A stretch of 64,000 bases of DNA from Pelecanus crispus (lineage: Eukaryota > Chordata > Aves > Pelecaniformes > Pelecanidae): positions 8,006,511 to 8,070,510 of the forward strand of contig NC_134659.1 of NCBI RefSeq assembly GCF_030463565.1, written 5' to 3'. The notes beneath the pieces were generated by a model. It was not told the DNA's origin. It was given only the letters and a program-made list of their open reading frames with translations, and ran no database searches. How positions within the stretch are numbered: position 1 is the first letter of the stretch; the number at the start of each line of letters is the position of its first letter. Positions 11,101-23,480 of this stretch are shown here, piece by piece. A program made the translations under genes and the position numbers.

Positions 11101-14100
11101 TTCCCCTTCCATACATACATATCGTTATTTCCACAGCTGTCTTTACCTCCCTCTAATTGTGGTTAGACCACGCTGGTTTAAAAACCTCTATAGATTTTGG
11201 GCTTGTGGGTTTTTTGATAACTGTAAAGGCTCTTAACTTGCAGCAGATCATATCATTCCATTTTAGTCTTCCCCAATTGCATTTGGCTCCTAACTGTTCA
11301 AAGCTGATAATCTTGTTCTTTGCTAGCACCAAGAAATTCTGCCAGGGACTGCAAATCTCCAAGTCTCACAGATGATCTCCTTGCTCTGTGTCAAGCCTCC
11401 TCAGGAGGTAAGGGTCCTTCTCGCTTCTTGACACACAACCAGCCTGTGCCCGGACTATCGCTTTTCGTCTGACTAGTACAGATTATATAAATGTGCAGTA
11501 GACGGGAGCTCAGCGAGATGCTCCGTCACTGGGAAATGGGGCGTATGGTTTGGTGCTGGTTTTGGCTGCCAGCCTGGAAATAAGTGGAATTGGTGGGGAT
11601 TAAACTGGCAGCCTTGATTCAGCTGAAGAAGGGACAGCATTTAAGCAATGAGTTTTGCACTCGTGTCTTTAGAATGTAAATTTGAAAGCTTTAGTGTTGT
11701 AGTCCTGTTTGACACAAAACTGAGTCATAATTTTCAAAATGCAGTGGCTAGGCCCAGCAGGGTGAGCAGAGGAACCACTGTGGTTCAGTTTCCTGATTGT
11801 TAAATGGCTCTGGACAGGAAAAACGCCTTTCTTTCTGGATGGGTTTGCCCATATTTCTGTAAAACCCACAGCTGCTTCCAGCACTCAGAATTCAAAGTTA
11901 AGGGACATGATGGATTCCAGAGCCGAGGGAAGGTTGTAGGGAATCCCGCTAAGAAATATCTTGTCTTTTGAACCGTAGGATGGGCAGGGCAGGAGACCAG
12001 AGGTCAAATGTCTCTTCTGACTCAACCCTGGCAATACGCTCCAGAATTGTGTCTCTGACAAATGCCACACTTCAAACCTGCTCTGGGAGCCAGCTGGCAC
12101 AGTGCAGCACTGCTGTGCATGGTTAGGTTAGTACTATTTTCTCTTATGCTACGTTCTGTACTTCTCTTTTAGTTGTATCCAACTATAAAACTTGCTGCAG
12201 CATTCCTGTCACCAGGGAACAGACACTTTTATTCTTACCTGGCTTTTTTCCCCCCATTAAAACTACCCATTTCTTAAGTACACTTCCCCTTCTCCCCATC
12301 TTTCATAATCTACAGTCAGACCTCTTTGTGATTAAACTCTTATTTTGCCATTTTCAGTCTCTGGTGTGCAGAAGGAAAGGAGAGGAGAAAGGGTGGTAAC
12401 CATCCCTCTTACCCTTTTTTTTTTTATTATTATCCAGTGACTCACTTGTGGTGAGCCTGACGGTGCCTTTTAGGATAAAGTTCCCAGGTTGCAATACAGA
12501 ATACGAATAGGTAGCACGATACAAGCTGTACCTGTAAAGATGAGAGGCCTTCTGTGGCACAGCCTTTCACACTGGCAGGTTAAATTAACGTAGATATCTT
12601 TCATTTACATCTTTCACTGTCACTTGTGAAGGCTGCTCTGTTTTACGGCGACGCTGCACAGCAAAAGGATACTGCTCACAATGCTTGAACAACACCAGAC
12701 TAGCATGGTCAGACGGATCCAAAAGACGTCTTTGCTGTGAACTTCTGGCTGCATCAGGTAGGATAGGACGGTCTGAACCAGCATATAAATGGCCCCTATT
12801 CCGAATGTCAGGCACGCTCCAACCACGTGTATGTAGTACAGAATACATTTCTAGGGAAAGAAAGCGCTGCTTGTACAGAACCTGGTTTCATTTTAAACTT
12901 TGAGAACAATTTTCTTCTGTAAACCTTTGGCACTCCACCCACTCAGTTACCTTCTCACATCCCAAGCTAAGCAGTTCTGGAACGTGCTAGTACTTAGGAG
13001 ATTTTTCTTGCAAACCCCATACAGAGTTAGCTGGAAGCCAGCACCTGCCAGCCCTCTGTATTGCTGCTTTTGTTAAGTTCTTGTGGCCGACTTACAGGTC
13101 ACAGCTATATCTGAACTACAGGAATTTGTAAGAGCTGTTCTCATTAGCCATAATGGACAGTCATACAGCACCTGGATGAAGGAATCCCTGCAGTTGGGCA
13201 GGGAATGAGAGTAAGAACAGGCTATCTACTGAGCATTTCTATCCCAGGAATCTGTACGTCTATGAAAGATAACGCGATACAGGATAAACACAACACAGTT
13301 CTAGTACCCCAAATGGGATTAAAAATAACAAGGTTTAGTGCTTCTCTGAATTACTCTAGTTTGAATAAGCCTTGTTTGTCAAATTAGTATCTTGGAATAT
13401 TCAGAGGGAACGAGGTTGAATCAAGCAGTAATACTTCTTAACTTAAACACTATAGGAGAATGAACTGTCAAATAGTAAAAATGTTAAAACTAGAAGGCAT
13501 TCCAAGAAAAACAACCCAACTTAAAATTTATGCCCTGAAAAATCACATTGTGTTCAGTCCTTTCCTCTCATCCCTGGCTAAGCACAGTATCCACACACAG
13601 AAACTAAAAAGAGTTACCTTGCCAATTGTGCAATGCAAGGCCTGGCAGCCTCCCTGCACGCCAATCGTGCGGGTGATCTTTTATGCCCTAAAGCATGAGA
13701 CTGTGTAGTTCACTGAGTAACTATTAAGATTGGGAATTGGAGTCACCCTTTCCTCGCAATCCCCATGTGCCCCTTATGTGCGCAAATGAATCTGAAGTGC
13801 TGCATCCACAGTGCAACAGAGGTGGGACTTTATATTTAAATAGTGAATAACCAAGTTGCACAGGCGTGTGCTCCAGAATCATGTGCTGCTCAGCGATGAG
13901 GTGTCATCAGAGGGAAATCTTTGCCCTGGGTGAGAGGAAATCAATAGCCAGAGCTAGAAGAAAGCAATAGTACTGGCTAAACAGCATGAATTAAATCTCC
14001 CATGAGGACGAGCCCTGTGCTACTGCTTTGACTCCCAGCAGTGAGAGCTGTGTGATGGCTGTTCCCGTATCCCCTTTGTTCATCTTCCTATATTTTCACA

Positions 14101-17096
14101 CTTCAGTTGTTTTCAGTAACTACTGGATTGCAGGGGGCTTGAGCTCCTTTTGCCTCTGGGGTGGCCCTCAGCCAGCCCTCGGTATCACTTGGATATGCAG
14201 GTACCTCACTTCCAATTTTTGTCTTGCTCAAGATTAAAGGTTACACAAACTAGTTAACAAATTAACATGCACCTTCTATATTTTGATTATCTTGAAACCT
14301 ACAGAAAGTAGACATAACCTCTCCTGACCAGTGGTGGAGGGAAATCGTGGAGTTGAACACAGCCTGGAAGCTTTTGCTTGGTGGGTGTGGTAGGGGAGGC
14401 TGTGACCTCTGGGTATAGCTAGGGCTCTAGAAAAAATTAGATTGAGGCCTCCAAAAAAATAAAACCCCCAAAGCTCAAAAAAACCCCAAACAAACCCCCC
14501 AAAACCCCAACACACAAACAAACAAAACCAACCCCAAGTGTGCTGAGTTTTCTAAGACAGGGGCTGCTGAAGCACTAGGAGAAAAGGAGAACAGAAAAAG
14601 GTGGAGCTCTCCAGGAGCTTTTCCTCTTTGCTTTTCCCTGGCCCTAATCCAGCAGGAGACAAAGGTGACACTCAGCCTCTAGTGGCTAAAGGCACCACTA
14701 CGGATCCCGGAAAAATCCAGCAGGTTTAATATGATGAGGCTGACATTGTACAACTGTCTTTCATGTAACAGCCAACGATGTAGAATGTGGCCCTGCTGAT
14801 GGTGTGGTATGTGAGAGTATCAGATTTTTTTGGTTTTTTGAGGGGTTGGGAAGTATTGTAGAGGGAAAAAACCAGAGACGCTGGGATGGAGAAATTCAAA
14901 AGCTGGTTAACATTGCAGTATGTGCAAGAATTGCACAGGTTTAAAGAAAAATATACCTAAGAGGGTGGATTTTTCAGAGCTGAACTTCTTGTGGGGTTGG
15001 GTGTTTATGTTGGCTCTACTTCTAGCTGTAACGATTTTTGACTATTTGATACCTGATTCTCCTGAGAATACAATAGAGTTGTGGTCTTTTAATCTGGAGC
15101 TAGGGCTTTCAAATCTCCTATAAGGAGATCCAAGAAGAGTTTGCTTTCTGCAAAACTTGTGGGGTCTTTTAATGTTTTGAAATTTCTTGAATTTTTCTGC
15201 TCAAAAGTCCCAGTGGATAAAGCGAATAAGTAAGAAATTATAAACCAAACCTTAAAATTTTTAAAAGTTTTTGGTAGGGAATTGGACAAAGCCCAGGTTT
15301 GCCCCAAAAAGTCTTGTTTTCAGCAAAATCCCCATTTTATCAGGTAGCTCGGTAAACAAACAAACACACAACTCTGGACAGCTTCAGAACATTGCAAGCA
15401 AAGCACAAACCTGGAAATTTGCAATAATGCAAAGTCCAAAACAGCTCATCAATCCTAGTGTAAGGCCAATCTTATTAAGCTTGATGATCTTGGATTTTTC
15501 TGGATTCAAAGCGTAAACTTGTTTATAACGGACATACATGGTAGCCATACCTGTTAATGAAGAACCCAAATGCAGTAAGATTTTCAGCTGATGAGTAGAC
15601 TGTCCTTTTTTAACTGGGAAGATGCTGGGTGACAGAGACAACTATTTAAAATACAAAAACTGTCTTATGGTACACTGAAATAGGAAAGCTGAGAATCTGG
15701 AAGCCAAAACTGAAATAATATAATGGTAAACAAGTCAACTTACTAGCTTTTTCTGATCTCTTTCATTTGAAAGACATACTAGGTTGCTTTTCCCCCTCTC
15801 CATAATCACAGCACGAGTAAGGCGACTGCCTTGAATTTGCATTTCTATTTCTTTTACTAGTCCGTCAGGTTTTTTTTAAACACAACTTTGGCCTTCTGGA
15901 ATCTGCAGTTGTCATGCTGGCTTTGTGGATAACATCCCTGACATACACTTTCCTCTGAATTGCTTAAGAGAATTAAGACTGATTGCTTAGAACTTAGTTT
16001 TTGACTGAGAATTATGGGCTGTCTAATGATCTGAATAAGGAAATTAAATTATTTAAAACTGTGTGCATTCCAGAACTGCCTGCAGTTCGCCAAGGACAGC
16101 TTTCTATACTCACCCAAGAAAGCTGAAATATTTAACATGATCCCAAATATGCATCTTTCAGGTGGTATTGTCCCTGTATCACTGGAAGAGATAAATGGGG
16201 TGATATGTATCTATCTATACTAAAAATACTTGCAACACAACTGTACTTATTTCAGTTTACAAAGGAACCATAAGAAACATGTTTGTAAAAAAAGAAAAAA
16301 AAACCCAACCCCAAAACCTCCAACAACAACAACAAAAAAACCCCAAACAAACAAAAAAACCCACAAAACCCCCCATCCTTCCAGCTATTTTTCACTGATT
16401 TTTTCATTACTCAAACTACACTGTGCTAGTTTTAGAGCTGTAGAAATAAGCATGGTAAAGACGTGCTACGCTTAGAACAAGGAATGAACATACATGGTGT
16501 TAACTATTTCTTTTATATTGATCTTGAGCCCCTAAAAGGTGAATAAAGAGTATTAAAACTGGAAAAATGAAGAACCTAGAAAACTAAAAGACCAAAACTA
16601 CAGCCTCGATGCAATGCAGTTGGGAATGTAGATTATGGTGTGGATTTACTGGTGCAACCAGACCTGGTGACAGCAAGACACTCTACTCTGAAGAGAGCGT
16701 TGGAGATGCACCCCCAGCTTGCTTGTTCATCATAACTTCCAGGATACGTTCACAGAGCCACAGCTTAAAGGTTAGGCTTTGGCACAAAAATATACAGCTT
16801 TAGAGTGACACACAAATAACCACAAACAGCTAGTAACTTTAGAGCTGGAGCTGTTAGGTAAGAACTGCTGTTTAAAGTTTGGAGTTGGGGAAAAATTCAC
16901 CGGAGTGAGAGGCCAATTCGATACCATGGTAGAGTTTACAGGGCAACTGTGTGACCATTACTGACCTGATGTAGGGCACCAAGGGGTCGACGTGGTGTAG
17001 GGCGATTGCAGTAATGTATGAGAACACAAAAGATGCAGCTGACCAAACAACCAAAGCCACAGGCAAGAAAGAGAGGCCTTGCTGAAACCACCACAT
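8059..17096 (-). CDS. DRAM2: DRAM2, DNA-damage regulated autophagy modulator 2 (seven coding exons)
   Basis: Joining minus-strand exons 17096-16966, 16181-16114, 15550-15411, 12850-12673, 9828-9746, 8769-8677 and 8166-8059 gives 801 nt, or 266 codons plus a stop, with all phases matching and GT-AG at every junction. This equals the human length as I remember it. The product is a six-pass membrane protein of the DRAM/TMEM150 (Frag1/DRAM/Sfk1) family. Its N-terminus is [12 protein letters not shown]. Other family blocks are Y-V-R-Y-K-Q near residue 72, V-F-W-I-R-L in exon 5, Q-K-L-H-W in exon 6 and F-L-T-Y-I-R-D-F-Q in exon 7. Family knowledge places it in lysosomal membranes, promoting autophagy; human loss causes retinal dystrophy. 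It is head-to-head with CEPT1. The last exon diverges most. The start is the family's conserved N-terminus. Confidence 0.95.
8543..8625 (-). mobile_element. CR1 LINE 3'-end fragment in a DRAM2 intron
   Basis: The plus strand starts AGAATCATAGAATCG and continues with a GTTGGAAAAGACC-type segment, the reverse complement of a CR1 3' end of the kind common in Neoaves. Only about 80 bases remain. It lies between DRAM2 coding exons 6 and 7, in the same orientation as the gene. Confidence 0.85.
8677..8769 (-). CDS. DRAM2: DRAM2 coding exon 6
   Basis: This 93-nt, 31-codon exon encodes [14 protein letters not shown] and the last transmembrane helix ending T-Y-I-R-D-F-Q. The acceptor is ATTACACAG and the donor is GTAAAA. 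Confidence 0.93.
9746..9828 (-). CDS. DRAM2: DRAM2 coding exon 5
   Basis: This 83-nt exon encodes the end of a helix and the luminal loop with [10 protein letters not shown], a family block. The acceptor is TTCTTTACAG and the donor is GTAAGT. Joined to the previous exon it creates M173. Confidence 0.92.
9829..12672 (-). other. DRAM2: DRAM2 intron between coding exons 4 and 5
   Basis: This intron is about 2.8 kb. I see no mobile element, RNA gene or alternative exon with family similarity. Open frames here are short and unsupported. Confidence 0.7.
12673..12850 (-). CDS. DRAM2: DRAM2 coding exon 4
   Basis: This 178-nt exon encodes residues 114-172 plus one base. It begins K-C-I-L-Y-Y-I-H and holds G-A-C-L-T-F-G-I-G and V-F-W-I-R-L. 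Two donors are possible: GTGAGC at S-S-I, which would put the next exon out of frame, and GTATCC eleven codon-bases later, which keeps frame and restores the family spacing. I chose the second. Confidence 0.88.
12851..15410 (-). other. DRAM2: DRAM2 intron between coding exons 3 and 4
   Basis: This intron is about 2.6 kb. Its notable content is an A/C-rich tract at 14,455-14,530, which is T/G-rich with several G runs on the transcribed-sense (minus) strand. Otherwise nothing is recognised. Confidence 0.7.
14465..14508 (-). repeat. G-run tract (possible G-quadruplex) in DRAM2 intron
   Basis: On the plus strand four C runs of 5, 4, 6 and 4 bases lie at 14465-14469, 14484-14487, 14495-14500 and 14505-14508, separated by A-rich spacers. 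The DRAM2 transcript has G runs here with loops of 14, 7 and 4 bases, enough in principle for a G-quadruplex. Confidence 0.6.
15411..15550 (-). CDS. DRAM2: DRAM2 coding exon 3
   Basis: This 140-nt exon completes codon 67 and encodes residues 68-113. They include the conserved Y-V-R-Y-K-Q cytoplasmic segment and a transmembrane helix ending A-N-F-Q. The acceptor is ATTAACAG and the donor is GTTTGT, which is weaker than the others but matches the family boundary. Confidence 0.92.
16114..16181 (-). CDS. DRAM2: DRAM2 coding exon 2
   Basis: This 68-nt exon encodes [14 protein letters not shown], the first luminal loop and the start of the second helix. The acceptor is CTCTTCCAG and the donor is GTGAGT. 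It is too short to stand out as an open frame and was found by matching phase and family sequence. Confidence 0.92.
16290..16375. repeat. A/C-rich low-complexity tract
   Basis: Poly-A is interspersed with CCC and CCCC runs and a CAA microsatellite (around 16,321-16,335). It lies in the DRAM2 intron just upstream of coding exon 2. It reads as T/G-rich on the gene's strand. Confidence 0.75.
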
Positions 17097-17123
17097 TTCA
17101 GTGCTGACTTCTAACTCTGAACC
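16966..17123 (-). CDS. DRAM2: DRAM2 first coding exon (start codon 17096-17094)
   Basis: A 27-nt stretch of 5' UTR precedes the ATG; the acceptor (minus CTCACAG) ends at 17,124. The exon encodes residues 1-43 plus two bases of codon 44 and holds the first transmembrane helix. The donor is CAG then GTCAGT, just below 16,966. Confidence 0.92.
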
Positions 17124-18019
17124 CTGTGAGGAATCAAATACAAAGGTTTACTAAGATTTCTCAAAGGTTTTGCTTTTCTTGAGGCAAGCTGCTTCAAGTA
17201 CAGCGATTCGATATTGCTCTCAGTCCTGTCCTGCAAACCCAAAGTGAACATTTGACTTCACGGCAAAGAAGCGATCATATATAAGCAGAAATAACTTCTG
17301 GAAATGTTAATTCTGAAATTCTTAGAAGATCATGAGAAAAACAGCCAGTAGTGTCACTTTACTACATGTCTTGACATTTGTTGCTGCCAGAATAAGGTCA
17401 AATGGGTCACTGTGAATAACTGATTCTATTTTCTTCTCACCCTTGTGTCATAACACCATGTTAGAATTAGTGAGGCTGACAGAGAACGTGTCCCAGTAGT
17501 GACAGTTTAAGTGATAGTGGCTGTTGTGGAGCCTCTAACTTCCATTAACAATCCACTGGGCAGACATGGGAGAAAATGACCTAAAATTACTTTAATATCC
17601 GCACTCATTTACTACCTGTCATGCTGCGTGACCCAACATCCGTTACAAGCATCACTTAAATGAGCTCACAGACGTCCATGAGCAAGAGCTGAGCGCTACC
17701 AACCACAACCTTCAAACTCCAGGGCTATTTTTTCCTGGTGGCAGTGTAGCAGCTGCCATGTTTTTAGAGGTGGGAGGAAACAGTCCATTCACAGTGGAGT
17801 GAAATGGCTAACTCTGTAACTCATGCTATCCAGTTCCATAAGTCCCAGCCTGACAGCAAATTGGTGCCTCTACCTCCAGCTCTCCAAGAGCAATAACGTG
17901 CAGCTGTGTCACGCTGGTGAGCTCACGCAGAAGGAACTGTGACTCCTCTCGACTCTTGCTGCTAGAGGGAAGTAATTTTCTATCGGCTTCAAATACAAAG
18001 TTAAGCAGAGCTGATTTCA

Positions 18020-18365
18020 GAAGCCCAGAATGGCTGAGGTGGGAAGGGACCTCTGGAGGTCGTCTTGTCCAAGCCCCTGCTCAAGCCGGGCCATGCAGAG
18101 CCAGCTGTGCATGATGGCTTTTGAGTATCTCCCAAGGATGGCGATACTACAACCTCTCTGGGCAACCTGTGTCAGCGCTCAGTCACCCTCACAGTGAAAA
18201 AGTGCTTTCTTATGTTCAGGCAGAGCCCCCTGTGTTTCAGTCTGTGCCCGCTGCCTCTGCTCCTGGCACTGGGCACCACTGACGAGAGCCTGGCTCCGTC
18301 CTCTTTGCACCCTCCCTCCAGGCAGGGAGATGAGATCCCACCCGAGCCTCCTCTTCTCTAGGCTC
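18020..18365 (-). mobile_element. CR1 LINE 3'-end fragment
   Basis: The plus strand reads AGAATGGCTGAGGTGGGAAG followed by the CR1 3' UTR in reverse complement, including the CCTCTCTGGGCAACCTG block. The element is minus-strand, 5'-truncated, about 345 bases long and distinct in subfamily from the copies at 2.6 and 56.9 kb. Confidence 0.88.
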
Positions 18366-20329
18366 TACTCGTCCCCGTGTTTTGTGCCATTTTACTGACA
18401 GCATTCCCTTACATTTACACTGGTGAGGAGAGTACAGGAGGTGTTTAAGTATAGTTGAAACTGGAGACTGTACATGGAATATGAAACAGGGCAAAGGTGA
18501 AGAGCTAATAATAAAGAGTACAGATCCAAGGGCATTCAGGCAAAGATCAAACACTATGTGAGAAAAGCTAAATAATGTTGAGACAAAATAGGAAGGAGTG
18601 CAGCACAGAGAGGTTTTAGGAGGCAGGTATTGCCTAGAGTGTGGGAGACTGAAAAAAAGGAGAAAGAGAAAAGGAAGAAAGAGATAGGAAGCACCAAGAC
18701 TAGAAAGTCTCATGGGAAGAAAAAACAAGTTGAAACAAAAGTGGGTGATCTTGCAACAGATCAGAGCTGATCAACTCCTTTGCATCTCACTCAGGAGACC
18801 TCAGCACTCTTCTGATGCGGACTTACTGCACGCAGCAGGTATTCGGTCACAGGCAGACCTCTGTCGTATCTTTTTGCTGACCTCTGCCAGCACGCATGTC
18901 TAGGAGAGCTTGCGGAAAGCTAGGCTGACAGATTCATCACATAATGCATAATGAGAATTGCTCATTTACCAGAAACTGGTGACTTGTGTTTGTGCTGCTT
19001 TTAAGCCTAGAATACTAGTGGTTCAGGCAGGAGCAAATGAGCTCTGGCATCCTCCTGGGAGGGAACAAGAGCCAACTCTAACTGATAACCCTTGAAAAGA
19101 ATGTACAGTTACATCCTTGTAGAATTAAAGGTTCAGCTGCTTGTAAGGACGATGTTAGGTAGCAGACGAAGGTGTCTGACAGGAGATGTAGTGAATAAGA
19201 ACAGAGTGATAGAATTAAAGTTGCTTGCTTTCTTTCCCTTAAGCTTTCATTTTTAAGCTAACATTTACCCTTTAATGTTGACTTTCATTTTCAGACTGTA
19301 ATGCAGTAAAAATAGTAATGAATATAACTTCACAATCCCATCTCTCATATGAGTAAATTGGAAATTTGAAAGAGAAATGCGTATTTTGCGTGGCATTCTC
19401 TGTTACAGATGTTAAGTGCTGGGCATGTAATTCAAAACTGCAAGCAGTCAGTCTGATGCTTAGATTTTACTTTTCCTTTAGCATTTAAATGTTAATGGTG
19501 CCTTAGCTTTATTTCTGAGCTAATAGATTTTTGCCTGAAAACAAACAAAACAATATACCACATACCTGAGAACAAGGGCATTGAAAGAAATGTCACCTCA
19601 AGGGGAATCCAAAGTCATCTTTCTGGTGAAGTTCCACATTCGCTTCATTTTTGTTCTAAATCTTTGAGACATAAAGGAAAATAATCAAGATGTGAGGCAC
19701 TTCTATACCTTTGACTCTGTATTGTTTGTTCTCCTTCTTAGCATCTTCTATCAGTCATTGCTGCTGACTGGACATTGGACTAGAGGGACTGTTGGCCTGG
19801 CACAGGGTGTTCCTCCTATGTTCCAAGTAGTTTAAGGAGTGAAGCTTGTGTATGGTGGGATGGTAGAAATGCAGAAAAACAGGTGCTTAAGACTTTTTGA
19901 TTTATAGGACTTGTCTACTCAAAGATTTAACTTGAAGTGAGAAGCTTTCAAGAAAAAAAAATGACTGCAACTGCTTTAATGTAATTAAAACCAGTGCCTA
20001 TGATCACTGCTTTCACATAAGGAAGAGGACAGGACATGGAGTCTTCCCATTTCATTGTGGATGGGCATCCCCATGTGATGCTGCGCTAGATATGCGGCAG
20101 GATAGGTGCTGAAGCAACCCGAATTTAAGCAGACATCCCACAACTCCTGTCTCCTCTTCACGTGAGCAGCTGCCATTGGCAAACACTGGAGGAGATACTG
20201 GGCTGCGTTCCTGTTGGCTGCTGTGGGAAAACAATGGAAGATCGGCGAGGAGGATTGAAAACACGCTCAAGTGACTTGCAGCTGGGGTGTCGAAAAACAC
20301 ATATATCATGCTAATTGTTGTTTGGCCTT

Positions 20330-20640
20330 GTAGAATATCTGTGTTTAGATGACACAGGCCTATGATAGACTTAGAGGCACCCTATCGAACGTGCTTGAGA
20401 TTCCTGCCCTGCTACGGGAGAGATCAAAGCATAGTGGTGAACTACGCCTGCACGAATCCCCAATAAGCAGCCGAAAAGAGCAGGTTTGGGGATACTCCTG
20501 CATGGACTGAGCTCCGCGGTACCTGCGTCCTTGCTTGCCTGCCTCTGCCCGGGTGCCGCTTCAGAGCTCCCCCGGTTGGCGAGGTAACAAAAATAAATTT
20601 ACTCTCCGCATTTCATCCGTGGTTTTGTGGTTGTTCCTGC
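20330..20640 (+). mobile_element. Candidate solo LTR of an endogenous retrovirus
   Basis: The segment begins TGTAGAATATCTG, becomes GC-rich, then has an AATAAA at about 20,591 followed by a T-rich stretch. That is the order of U3, R and U5 in an avian LTR. No internal retroviral genes are seen beside it. I could not find a clear target-site duplication, so both ends are approximate and the call is tentative. Confidence 0.4.
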
Positions 20641-23480
20641 ATCCTGCCTGTGCTGGCTCACACAGCTAGCAATATCCATAAGCTTGCACAGATGTTTGCA
20701 ATGTTCGGGTGCTGGTCTTTGGGGTACCGCTGCCACGTGGGTGCAGTGGGACTGAAGCTACGCGGGGGTAAAGGCTCACAGACAACGCAGACTCTCCGCC
20801 TGTTGGGAGTATTTGCGTGCGGATACAGATTAATTTACATGGACTAAGGCGAGGTTAGGAAAGCAGAACAGCTATTCCGAATTTCCCCCCTGGATATTGC
20901 TCTCATTACTTCATAAATGTGTCCACGCAGGCAGCTCCTCAGCAATGTCTGCTCCTGAGCAAGCCCTGCTGCAGCGAAGCCCTCGGTCAAGACTGGGCAT
21001 CTCTGCAACCTGTGCCGTCACTTAGCCCAGAGCTCGGGCCTGCACACAAATTATGATGGTTTTCATGTGGTCAGGCGTAAAGAGCAGTGCGGTGGCTTCA
21101 GTTGCAACCTGAGAGCTCTGGTGAGGCGTGACTTCTTACTGTGAGCATAGCTGCAGGCTGGTACATCCCAACGGCACAGGGATTAGCGCTGGTTTGGGCT
21201 CTGTCGGAATACTGCAGCCCTGATCCTCTCACTTTCACAGACCCCTGACAAACTCTCCTGACGCTTAAAACGGTTCTGTAAATTTTTTCCCCACTAAATT
21301 CTCTTTCTTAGCTCTGTCAAGATCTTCCCGGAATTCTTATCATCTCCCTTCATCTTCCTTCCTGTTTAATTTTTTTCAGTGAATTCAAGTCTTTTTTCAC
21401 GCTGTCATGTGGACAGACTGTATATACCAAACGCAGGCTTTGTTCCGTGCAAAGCGCCGTGTACACTTATGGCCCCGTCTGCTCGAGGCCGTCCAAACTT
21501 CGCGCTGCTGCAGACACACACTGCCAACTCACAGGGCTCTGAACGTCTGGGCAAGCACAGGCGCATACGGAGGCATCTCAAATCACTGGGAGGCAGGATG
21601 GAATTGCCTCGCAATTTGCCAGCTGGAAGGTCCTGAAATAAATTGTTATGAACACCTCATCCTGTCCTATTGTTTTCAACAGTGAGAAGGAAAACACACT
21701 CCACCTCCCTGTTTCTTCACGAGGTCCTTTGCCAACTGATTATGTAATGGCAATGGCCAGCCTCCCTTTTCAAGATAACTATAATTTTCTTGAACATTTA
21801 TCCTGATCTGTCGGCACTTTTGGGTCCTAAGGGGGTTTTTAAGCCCCAAACTGAGTATTATCACAGACCTTTCCTGCGATAGACATTACCAAATCATTAC
21901 CAAGAGCAAGTCAAAGAAGTGTTTCAAAAGCAAAGGAGATTTTAACCATCTGTGAGGTTTTTCTTTAAAGGCAGGAAGTGTGCAGCAGCATTCTGCACAT
22001 GCTTGAGCATGCGGAATAGAAACTACAAGTGAAAATGAAAGGTGGCCAAGACCATTAACAGCAGAGAGTTAATGTTATCTAGAATGACAATGCTCAAAAG
22101 ATTGTCAAAAGTACGTGTGGAAAAGGGAATTTTCTAAATTAAGGCTGATACCCTGATTGTCAGCCTGCCTCTTCCCTGCTCTCTCGGCAAGACAGGCAGA
22201 GATAATGCCGTACTAAGGGATACTCCTTTTTCTCTCCAGCAAAATACTCCGACAGACACTGTGCTGAAGGAAGAAAGACAAAGCAATTTGCCCTGTGCAT
22301 TCCTAAACAAACACGAAGGTTGGATGGGGATGAGTCAGAAAGGGATTGAACACGTTCATTTGCGCAATTTATCGTCAGGGTCAAACTGATAACAGTTCAA
22401 GGTTGCTAATCCTCAAAGGACTAGAAGTAAGAAAATAGGAGATGTGTCCCCTTTGTTGTTCCCACTGCAGGGTAATGATGGATGACTAATTTTGAGCGTT
22501 TTCTCGGTACAGACACCAAAAAAGTTGCTATTCAGTCTTCTGGATATGGGGGTCAGCTTCCAGAGAGTTGAGGCAAGGATCTTTACGCCCTCGCTAAGCC
22601 CCTGTTACCCAGCTGGGGAAGCGGCAGAATGGCACAGCACCAAACCAGACAGAGCCAGGCACAAGATACCGTAAGGATGTACCAAAGCCTGTTTTGGGAA
22701 CGTGGCGCGCCACGGCACTGGCCTGTCGCTACAGCTGACAGAGGAGCTCGGTGTCCAGGATGAACGCACTCTACCTGTCAGTCCGACCTGTCTAACCGGG
22801 GAAAAGCAGCTAAAAATAAACGAGTACCTGGAGCAGAGCATGGGAGGCAGGTTCCCACGTTACAGCCGAGGAGTCGAAGCTACCGCAAGGGCACGGCGAG
22901 GGCCCGGAGGTGCCCGGTGCGTGGGGGGCAGCTCAGGGTGGTCAGAGAGAGGGAAAAGGGACCGGGATGGAGGGAAGGTTTAGGAGAGCAGCGGGGCAGG
23001 AAGGAAGGGGAGATGGAGGGGGGAAATGGGGAGCCCTGGGGGTGAGGGGCCTGGGCGCAGGGAGGTGGGAGGCCTGAGGGGCTCGAGGGGGTCCCTGGGG
23101 CAGGGGGTCACTGGGAGCGACGGGGGCCGCGGGTGGTCGGGGGTCACCGGAGCGTCAGGGAGCGATGGGGGTCACCAGGGCTGACGGGGGGCGCGGGGAG
23201 CGGTGACCGGGGATTTGGCAGGGCAGGGAGGGGGAGCGCCTGAGGCACCTGGGGGTCTCCCGGGGCGCGGGGGGCGCCAAGGCGGCCGGAGGGTCGCTGC
23301 CGCGGCGGGGGGGGGGCGGTCAGGGCTGGCAGGGGCTGAGGAAGGAGGAGGCCGGGGGTGAGGCCGGGGGTGACACCGGGGAGGCGCAGGGAGGCCGGGG
23401 GTCGCCGTGGGGAGAACCGGGGAGGCCCCGGGAGAGGCGGGGCCCGCGCGTTGAGCCCCCCCCCCGCCCTCCCCGGTTAC

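Larger units (their letters stand above)
17124..23480 (-). other. DRAM2: DRAM2 first intron (between the 5' UTR exon and the first coding exon)
   Basis: This is about 6.4 kb if the first exon ends at the GTAACC donor at 23,475-23,480. It contains a CR1 fragment (18.02-18.37 kb) and an LTR-like segment (20.33-20.64 kb). The remainder shows no gene, though additional non-coding exons cannot be excluded. Confidence 0.5.

Noticed and set aside
12661-12672. Intron-retained extension of DRAM2 coding exon 4 (S-S-I-L-L-L-C-S...)
   Set aside because: The frame stays open past the donor but departs from the family sequence. Splicing at 12,673 restores the expected residues and length.
18237-18728. 163-codon minus-strand open frame with a hydrophobic stretch
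   Set aside because: Part of it lies in the CR1 fragment and the rest is low-complexity purine-rich DNA on the opposite strand. No homology is recognised.
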